Below, one piece after another: positions 59,601-64,000 of a stretch of DNA of 64,000 nucleotides; the first letter of the stretch is position 1; each line of letters opens with the position of its first letter. Source of the DNA: a virus; IMG/VR virus record IMGVR_UViG_3300037116_000062, positions 1 to 64,000 of that record. One strand, given 5' to 3'. The notes under the pieces are model-generated. The model was given only the letters and a program-made list of their open reading frames with translations. It was not told the origin of the DNA and made no database searches. The position numbers and the translations under genes were made by a program.

Positions 59601-60526
59601 CGGGCGTGATTGCATCACTCTCTCCGAAGAACCCATGGGACGTCAACGCAGGCCAAGGCAAGCGTATGATGGACATGTGGGCTAACCAACGCGGTCACGA
59701 GTGGTCACCTGAGATGGAGACGGAACTCAATCGGGCGATCGATAAGATCGAACCGAAGCTCGACAAGAAAACGGGGAAGGTGAAGATCGACAAGAAGACA
59801 GGCAAGCCGCAAGTCGACGCGTACAAGGAAGGGCTCCAGAGCATTCGCGGGAAAACGTTCGCGGAACTCGAAGATCCCCTCAAGCCGAAAGAATCTGCAT
59901 ACAAGCAGGCGCTTTGGTTCCGTATGATGGACGTCGCGCACGGATCGAAGATGACCGAACTATATGCCCCCGACGGAAGCGTCCGTGGACATATCAAGTT
60001 CAACTGGGGCATGCCAGAGCCTATGGCGAAAGCAGTCCAGATGTTGAAGAGTGACGGATCCACAGATGCCATCCACCAGATCATCGGTGACGGCCACAAG
60101 ATTCGGAACTTCTATAACAACATTATCAGTCCGAACTCCCCGAACGGTCACGCTACGATCGACACGCATGCGGGCAATGCCGACATGCTAGTCCCTCGCG
60201 GCAGCAATGACGCAGAGGTCACGGGCATCTTCGGCGGCGCACCATCTAACGCGAAGACGGGGCAGGCGGGGATGTACAGTCTCCACCACGAAGCCTACCG
60301 CAGGGCAGCCGAAAAGCTAGATCTTAAACCGCGGGAACTTCAGTCGATCACCTGGGAGGGCGTAAAGTCCCTCATGGGAGATGACAAGAAGACCCCCGCG
60401 CTGAAGACGGCGATCAGCGAGGTTTGGCAGAAGCACGTGGCAGGCGAACTAACCCTTGACGGCGCACGCGAGGCGATCGTGAAAGTGGCCAACGGATTCA
60501 CCCGTCCACCGTGGATGAACAAATAG
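56666..60526 (+). CDS. Giant putative ejection protein with GNAT domain and unknown C-terminal domain
   Basis: The 1286-residue protein has a Pro-rich N-terminus, long charged helices (about 90-680) with an Ala/Gln-rich stretch near 690-715, then a GNAT-like domain at about 735-835 (LNIEQQ..., LKPDARGKGLGPQAYEQAF with R-GKG-G at about 776-781, and NTPAAQGVWEKL). The C-terminal part (about 890-1286) is a distinct folded domain with SNQWADTYNVTKQQAAGVIA, SLSPKNPWDVN and HATIDTHAGNADM; I do not recognise its family. It may enter the host cell with the DNA and act there. Confidence 0.62.
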   Translation: MGDAFDQLGNQPQPNQTVAQPAGGGDAFDQLAPSTTQPVPVPVPHYTDPHPTGTISATTPTIFDRIENMFRYANPNTRPNIQPEDKAANRAGDMQLIRPEEAMTASEQKDHPMATAIGQAAGGMTSPESLAIMAALPVAGPMALQLASAGFTAQALKSAYDTYPEIKAAFDRGDESEVERLVTHATLDLGMAAMTAKHTISGEPYLKGKSTQFEKAVADRVTSPEARQGFANYEAKTDEIHNPHAPKADPKLPAFRPHDKTIAGVTAKESALQQENPGLATRTMGALTSDTAAKEFQAGQAPDYTKQAVSTVGQKVEDRVASHDALVNGQPEPDQITGTDTVSKHDTLDDMHNAMRKSSEQTYQKADVEDRKDIAAWQQEVAKAQADYKDSVARHNQNIADYNSTEEGKKNPMEPEAYNPEDAKVPEKPDTYAQMKSDLQAAQENAKSADPVVRQKAFETEIPKANKSIDKWFSDHSDAISDPEYQSAKRLRADSEKVKTMAQMLRQPILDGNLSSGKMSSVEAAINKKSVRGGFSENAFANLLGPEGYENWNSVKDLFKPINAGSGDSWGTRTLTYVAQNLLGHIVGLPAAVTGIGGVGTALATSRGMEWFSNKVMFDPEFGSWFKDATDALKSARGTVASIPGELRNRLVSLMDKIKSSSRGSAGADVPQGNEPITNKFGRSGLGGGAAADAAASDQAAQMKAAQMKAQSDAQAAKPEPQVAFDMEHGVVPDADGTLHHTMSIAKGDEHLGMLNIEQQTPDSWTVKDAALKPDARGKGLGPQAYEQAFQKATEAGMKTVESDISNTPAAQGVWEKLKAKYPAAITEENGQYTADLSKLNGLQEAPPTPKAPRESIGPGHNPDLEISTRDAGANNPTEHVTGWDAIEQAEASKPGHIKKLLNEVMKYPDLGVKLSEDDIANPRQGLEKVVNQWAKNLEWLHNKIPASIRNISKLWYDSANKMSNQWADTYNVTKQQAAGVIASLSPKNPWDVNAGQGKRMMDMWANQRGHEWSPEMETELNRAIDKIEPKLDKKTGKVKIDKKTGKPQVDAYKEGLQSIRGKTFAELEDPLKPKESAYKQALWFRMMDVAHGSKMTELYAPDGSVRGHIKFNWGMPEPMAKAVQMLKSDGSTDAIHQIIGDGHKIRNFYNNIISPNSPNGHATIDTHAGNADMLVPRGSNDAEVTGIFGGAPSNAKTGQAGMYSLHHEAYRRAAEKLDLKPRELQSITWEGVKSLMGDDKKTPALKTAISEVWQKHVAGELTLDGAREAIVKVANGFTRPPWMNK

Positions 60527-60544
60527 GGAGGGCACCGAGGGGGG

Positions 60545-60574
60545 TTGACAACAACCCCCGTCCTCTGTTACTAT
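60545..60574 (+). promoter_or_regulatory. Extended -10 sigma-70 promoter for 60593
   Basis: TTGACA (60545-60550), 18 nt and TACTAT (60569-60574) preceded by TGT give an extended -10 promoter starting about 10 nt before the Shine-Dalgarno of the next gene. Confidence 0.75.
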
Positions 60575-60592
60575 TCAAATAGGGAGAAAACT

Positions 60593-61069
60593 ATGAGCGA
60601 GCCAACCGGGCCGCCCGCTGATTTCGGCGGAGCGATCCTACCTAACCCGACGAACATCCAGCCTGAGGACGACAGCGTCCACACGCCTAAGGCTCAGGTT
60701 CATCCTGGCGGGGCTGTCATGGACGTGGGGAACGCGCCCCTCGGCGATATGAAGGGGGACACAGACAACGGGGTGAAAGACCCTGCGTCATTCCCCGCAC
60801 AGAAGCCTGATCAGGACTTCCGCAAGCTGTCTCATGAGCGGCCAACCGACAACGCAACGATGGCGGCGATGCGCGGCGCAGGGGTCGATATGACCCTTGA
60901 CAACTATCTGACGTGGGCGTACATGGGCGACGCGCCCGATCTGGACAAGTTGGACGGCGAGGACATCGCGATGATGCCCAAAGAGTTCCAGAAGGAAGTA
61001 CGAGACACGCTCGCGAAGGAAGCCGCGGCTAAGGCGAAGCCGAAGGCAGGCGAGAAGTCTACGAAATAG
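60593..61069 (+). CDS. Protein of unknown function
   Basis: The 158-residue protein has a Pro-rich N-terminal half resembling the Pro-rich starts of the neighbouring ejection proteins (NPTNIQPEDDSVHTPKAQVH) and a helical Lys-rich end. It is monocistronic or heads a small unit under its own promoter. No family is recognised. Confidence 0.52.
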   Translation: MSEPTGPPADFGGAILPNPTNIQPEDDSVHTPKAQVHPGGAVMDVGNAPLGDMKGDTDNGVKDPASFPAQKPDQDFRKLSHERPTDNATMAAMRGAGVDMTLDNYLTWAYMGDAPDLDKLDGEDIAMMPKEFQKEVRDTLAKEAAAKAKPKAGEKSTK

Positions 61070-61199
61070 ACGAATCGGCCAAACAGTTATGCGGTGTGGT
61101 ACGCTCAGGTAGATAGAGCGGTATCCAGTTGGTGGCCACCACTGGTGTCAGTCGCAGGCGGCGGTTTCCTGCCCACCCGCTCCCATATCAGGAGGAAGA

Positions 61200-61727
61200 G
61201 TGTTCTACGCGTACTTGTGGCTCAGATACGACGGCACCCCTTACTACGTCGGCAAGAGCCACGATGGGAAGAACAGTCGTGCGTTTAAGAGCGTTGGGCA
61301 TCACGTTCACAGACCGTCAGAAGAGTCTAGGATAATCGTTCAACACTACGACTCCGAAGACGAAGCGTTCGCCGCGGAGAAGTTCTTGATCGCGTTTTAC
61401 GGCAGGGCGGACTTAGGAGAAGGTTGCCTGAGAAACCTCACGGACGGCGGGGAGGGTACGACAGGCGCAATCCGCACGGAGCAGTGGAAACAGAACATCT
61501 CCAAGGGGTTGACGGGCAAGAAGAGAACTGGGCCTCAATACCAACGTACTGAGGAGCATCGTCGGCAACTTCGGGAGAGAATGAAATCGGGAGATGCAGC
61601 TAAGGCAGGACGCATAGGGGGTAGACGTATGGTAGAGAATCTAAAAGGTAGGTTTACCTTAGAGCAACGGCAAGCATGGTCTAAAAAAGTGCATGCAGCC
61701 CGTTGGGGGAAGGTGTCAAATTCTTAA
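61200..61727 (+). CDS. GIY-YIG homing-type endonuclease 3
   Basis: The 175-residue protein has the core FYAYLWLRYDGTPYYVGKS (2-20), ESRIIVQHY and KFLIAFYGRADLGEGCLRNL, then helical repeats (EQWKQNISKGLTGKK; EEHRRQLRERMKSG). The start is GTG 61200, after AGGAGGAAGA; TCCTG upstream can pair with CAGGA over this site. Its last 35 nt overlap the following hydrolase gene. Confidence 0.85.
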   Translation: MFYAYLWLRYDGTPYYVGKSHDGKNSRAFKSVGHHVHRPSEESRIIVQHYDSEDEAFAAEKFLIAFYGRADLGEGCLRNLTDGGEGTTGAIRTEQWKQNISKGLTGKKRTGPQYQRTEEHRRQLRERMKSGDAAKAGRIGGRRMVENLKGRFTLEQRQAWSKKVHAARWGKVSNS

Positions 61728-62130
61728 ACAAGACGCGTTCATCCAGGCGCAACTCGTCAACATGGGTTGGCGTTTCACTCAGTTCTACAACCAAGGGCAT
61801 ATGGGCGGCCAGATGGTCATGCATGCGCTCGCTAATAGATGCAGAGTTGGGTGGGCTCCTTGGCTACAAGTGATTGAGCGAGTCCCGCAGTTTATGGCGG
61901 AGAACGAACTCCCGCCTCTCGTATTCCCGTCCGTCTGGGATCCTGCCTTCGTGAAGCTACTTCACGCGGTCGAGGGTGTCATGGACGGCAGCGCCCCTGA
62001 TCTTACGAAGGGCGCTCTGTACTTCGGCGACCTCGCAAGGATTGAGCGGTCGTGGTTTATGGAGAAAGTGGTTCATGGGGAGAACCACGCTCGCGTGGCA
62101 TCCATGAACGGGTTGAATTTCTGGCGTTAG
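61693..62130 (+). CDS. SleB-like cell-wall hydrolase, candidate endolysin
   Basis: The 145-residue protein resembles SleB/Hydrolase_2 enzymes: QMVMHALANRCRVGWAPWLQ, a Trp/Phe-rich middle and VEGVMDGSAPDLTKGALYFG match the family plan (ANR..., D-T-GA-YF). It would cut peptidoglycan at lysis. An ATG at 61693 is in frame but has no Shine-Dalgarno, whereas ATT at 61720 lies 6 nt after GGGGGAAGG, so initiation may be at ATT. Holin-like genes follow. Confidence 0.6.
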   Translation: MQPVGGRCQILKQDAFIQAQLVNMGWRFTQFYNQGHMGGQMVMHALANRCRVGWAPWLQVIERVPQFMAENELPPLVFPSVWDPAFVKLLHAVEGVMDGSAPDLTKGALYFGDLARIERSWFMEKVVHGENHARVASMNGLNFWR

Positions 62131-62214
62131 GGCCAATATTTACGGGTATTTGGTCATCTTCAGCAACCTGACCTAGGTAACTTTCATCATACCGAGAGGT
62201 AGCTTAGGTTGAAC

Positions 62215-62243
62215 TTGACAGTCCTTGAAATGGGGTTTAGTGT
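62215..62243 (+). promoter_or_regulatory. Possible promoter for 62275
   Basis: TTGACA (62215-62220), 17 nt and TAGTGT (62238-62243) lie in the leader of the next gene. The -10 is weak. Confidence 0.4.
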
Positions 62244-62274
62244 GGCGGCGCAAAACAAATACGAAAAGGGTCAG

Positions 62275-62484
62275 ATGCCAAAATCGGTGAACATCTCTGA
62301 AATGGAGTATAACTCGCTCAAGGCTGCTGCAGAACTCGTTCGCTATCCGGATGTTCTGATGCGAACGCTGGATGCGGTAAACAATCGACAGCGAGCGGAA
62401 TCCGTGGAGGATGCTTTTAGTCAACCGGCTGGCCACTCTTCTGTGCGCGCATCGCATTTAGGGGGAGGGATTTGTGAGGTTTGA
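62275..62484 (+). CDS. Small protein of unknown function
   Basis: The 69-residue protein starts at ATG 62275 after AAGGG. The frame stays open upstream to a TTG at 62209, but that start would precede the possible promoter. The helical segment MEYNSLKAAAELVRYPDVLM is its main feature. It overlaps the next gene by 11 nt. Confidence 0.42.
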   Translation: MPKSVNISEMEYNSLKAAAELVRYPDVLMRTLDAVNNRQRAESVEDAFSQPAGHSSVRASHLGGGICEV

Positions 62485-62695
62485 AATGTTCAGTAAGTGG
62501 CTCAACAAATTAAACACAGACGGACACCTCGCTATCGGTTCCGCCATTTTTCTAATAGGTAGCGCGATTCACATTTACCACGGGCTAGATGCTTCGTTCG
62601 TGGCGTTCACTACCACCGTTTTGGGGTTTGTCGGGGGACATTCCTGGGTAAAATCACAAGGAGACTCCGATGATTCTGGACAGCCAAAACCCTAG
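62474..62695 (+). CDS. Holin-like membrane protein
   Basis: The 73-residue protein has two membrane helices (about 17-34, HLAIGSAIFLIGSAIHIYHG, and 40-58, VAFTTTVLGFVGGHSW) and a charged C-terminus, the size and layout of class II holins. GTG 62474 follows GGAGGGATTT. It lies just downstream of the SleB-like gene. Confidence 0.58.
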   Translation: MRFEMFSKWLNKLNTDGHLAIGSAIFLIGSAIHIYHGLDASFVAFTTTVLGFVGGHSWVKSQGDSDDSGQPKP

Positions 62696-62963
62696 CCCGA
62701 TTGTTTGGACGATCGAACACTTCTCAGCGGTAGGTTGGCCGACTTTGATTTACGCCGTGTGGCGCGTCACCCGCTTCTTCACTGTTGTCGAAACCCGAGT
62801 ATTGACTGCGGAGGAGCACATCACCAAGATGAGTTCCAACTGCTTCCCAACAATGCAGGCGAGTTTGCAGACGCAGGACGGTCTGATGAAGTCGATGGAC
62901 AGCTCACTGAAGACGCTGGCGAACGGCGCAGGCGGAACACCGCGTAGGCCAAGGAAACGGTAA
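62670..62963 (+). CDS. Small membrane protein, possible spanin or holin partner
   Basis: The 97-residue protein has an N-terminal hydrophobic helix (VGWPTLIYAVWRVTRFFTVV), then an amphipathic region and a basic tail (PRRPRKR). A lysis-accessory role follows from context. It overlaps the holin-like gene by 26 nt. Confidence 0.5.
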   Translation: MILDSQNPSPIVWTIEHFSAVGWPTLIYAVWRVTRFFTVVETRVLTAEEHITKMSSNCFPTMQASLQTQDGLMKSMDSSLKTLANGAGGTPRRPRKR

Positions 62964-62973
62964 AAGGACTGAC

Positions 62974-63002
62974 TTGACAACCGACAGAGGAACTGCTAAG
63001 AT
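62974..63002 (+). promoter_or_regulatory. Extended -10 sigma-70 promoter for 63020
   Basis: TTGACA (62974-62979), 17 nt and TAAGAT (62997-63002) preceded by TGC lie directly upstream of the last gene. Confidence 0.75.
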
Positions 63003-63019
63003 TAAGAAATAGGAGGACT

Positions 63020-64000
63020 ATGGCCAAAACTGATGGAACCATGCGCGACAAGATTGTCGCCGCGTTCACCAAGAACCAGGGCAACATCGCCGCCGTATCC
63101 CGTGAAGTGGGATGCAGCCGTAGCTCCGTGCGCCGCAACATCGCCAAGGTCGGCATGGGCAAGAAGCCCCTCGCTGGCGGCAAGCGCAAAGCCAAGATCC
63201 AGAAGAACACCGTTCCGAACACTGGCGTGAAACGGTATGTCATCACCTCCGCCCAGAACAACACACATATCCATCCCGAGTTTTGGGCGAACGTCCAGGC
63301 CCTCGCGAAGCACTACTCTGCGGAGATCCTCATCGGAACGTACTCCTATAACCAGAACAATTACGGCAAGCTCGCGGTCAAGAAGGGCACGAAGAAATCA
63401 TACCAGACGGAACTCTGGTTCGACCCCGCGCTCATGCATTACATCGCAGACGGCGACAGGAAGATCGAACTGGCCCCAGGGCTCACGTGGATCGGCACCA
63501 TGAATATCCTGCCGACCGAAGACAACCCGATCTCGGGGTTGGAGACGTACGGCGGTTCGTCCAGTGTGATCTTCCCACACGCTAAAGTGGAGATGCGCAG
63601 CATCGCAACCCCGCCCGACATGCCTGTCAAAATGATCTACACGACGGGTAGCGTCACGCTCATGAATTACCTGCAGAAGAAACTGGGCATCAAAGCCGAG
63701 CACCATCATCGCTACTCCTGCCTCGTCGTTGAAGTCAACGCGAAGGGAGAGTGGTGGGTTCGCCAAGTGAGCGCGCGCAAGAACGGGCTGAACATCCAAG
63801 ACTTGAATGTCATTGTAGACAGTGGCAAGGTCATCTCCACGGACGCGCCAATCGCGGCAATCGCGTGGGGCGACCTGCACGGGACTATCGCAGACCTGAC
63901 GGTTGTTGAGTCATCGCAGAAGATGCTGGATACGTTGCGCCCCAGGGTGCAGTACCTCCATGATGTCATGGAAGGCATCTCCATGAACCCGCACATGCGG
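63020..64000 (+). CDS. HTH protein with GDLHG motif (truncated at the right edge)
   Basis: The open frame runs 327 codons from ATG 63020 (AGGAGGACT upstream) through the end of the window. An N-terminal helix-turn-helix is seen (about 9-43: DKIVAAFTKNQGNIAAVSRE, then VGCSRSSVRRNI). Near residue 286 AIAWGDLHGTIAD resembles the GDxHG motif of metallophosphoesterases. It could be a DNA-binding phosphoesterase. The C-terminus is outside the window. Confidence 0.55.
   Translation, partial: MAKTDGTMRDKIVAAFTKNQGNIAAVSREVGCSRSSVRRNIAKVGMGKKPLAGGKRKAKIQKNTVPNTGVKRYVITSAQNNTHIHPEFWANVQALAKHYSAEILIGTYSYNQNNYGKLAVKKGTKKSYQTELWFDPALMHYIADGDRKIELAPGLTWIGTMNILPTEDNPISGLETYGGSSSVIFPHAKVEMRSIATPPDMPVKMIYTTGSVTLMNYLQKKLGIKAEHHHRYSCLVVEVNAKGEWWVRQVSARKNGLNIQDLNVIVDSGKVISTDAPIAAIAWGDLHGTIADLTVVESSQKMLDTLRPRVQYLHDVMEGISMNPHMR

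Noticed and set aside
61090-61188. tRNA-like segment with a D-arm-like GCTC-AGGTAGATA-GAGC before the third GIY-YIG gene
   Set aside because: No 7-nt anticodon loop with T33 follows, the T-loop lacks TTCGA and the acceptor pairs only over four bases.
1-64000. CRISPR array, integrase, insertion sequence or phage RNA polymerase
   Set aside because: No regular direct-repeat/spacer array, recombinase or transposase motif, or single-subunit RNA polymerase signature was found on either strand.

Overview
The window is a continuous stretch of a tailed bacteriophage genome of the short-tailed (podovirus-like) type. Terminase, portal, scaffold, an N4-gp56-type major capsid protein, adaptor and nozzle-like proteins and large putative ejection proteins lie in the usual podovirus order. 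I see no contractile-tail or tape-measure genes, integrase, repressor, phage RNA polymerase or valid tRNA. All recognisable promoters look like bacterial sigma-70 promoters, often with an extended -10 (TGn), so the phage probably relies on host RNA polymerase. The host cannot be named; O-antigen-type sugar enzymes hint at a Gram-negative surface. The right end cuts through a gene.

Layout. 1-1003 (minus): an HNH-AP2 endonuclease and two small genes behind a promoter with a palindrome in its spacer. 1004-2184: gene-free, rich in palindromes and TGTTCGC heptamers, ending in a minus-strand terminator. 2185-11547 (minus): one long early/replication operon with small translationally coupled genes, an M15/DUF5715-like peptidase, a GNAT acetyltransferase, a metallophosphoesterase, family A DNA polymerase, prim-pol/DUF3987 primase-helicase and a small conserved protein. 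Between polymerase and primase-helicase lie nine copies of an 11-bp iteron around an A/T-rich core, the best origin candidate. 11643-11714: back-to-back promoters divide the genome; the rightward one drives two tiny genes ended by a terminator.

12499-22680 (plus): a sugar-metabolism and glycosyltransferase island: three GT31-like enzymes, GT10 and GT11 fucosyltransferase-family enzymes, two other GT-A enzymes, a GT17 enzyme, a GDP-mannose 3,5-epimerase, an RfbH-like 3-dehydratase and an RfbJ-like reductase, interrupted by two GIY-YIG endonucleases. 22689-28445: small genes, fibre-like proteins, a DUF3494 (ice-binding family) virion-like protein and a dual-specificity phosphatase. 28447-60526: terminase, portal, scaffold, capsid, decoration, tail and fibre genes, then putative internal virion proteins, the largest carrying a GNAT domain. 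60593-64000: small genes with their own promoters, a SleB-like hydrolase, holin-like membrane proteins and a truncated HTH protein.

Nine free-standing homing-type endonucleases (six HNH/endonuclease VII-like, three GIY-YIG) are wedged between genes. Several appear to have their own expression control: a promoter inside an RBS-sequestering hairpin (48112-48161), two candidate RBS pseudoknots with compensating base changes (27493-27553 and 36442-36511), and a copied, synonymously recoded start of the downstream tail gene (43327 and 43817). These, the DUF3494 insertion and the phage-encoded L-galactose/3,6-dideoxysugar steps are the most unusual content.
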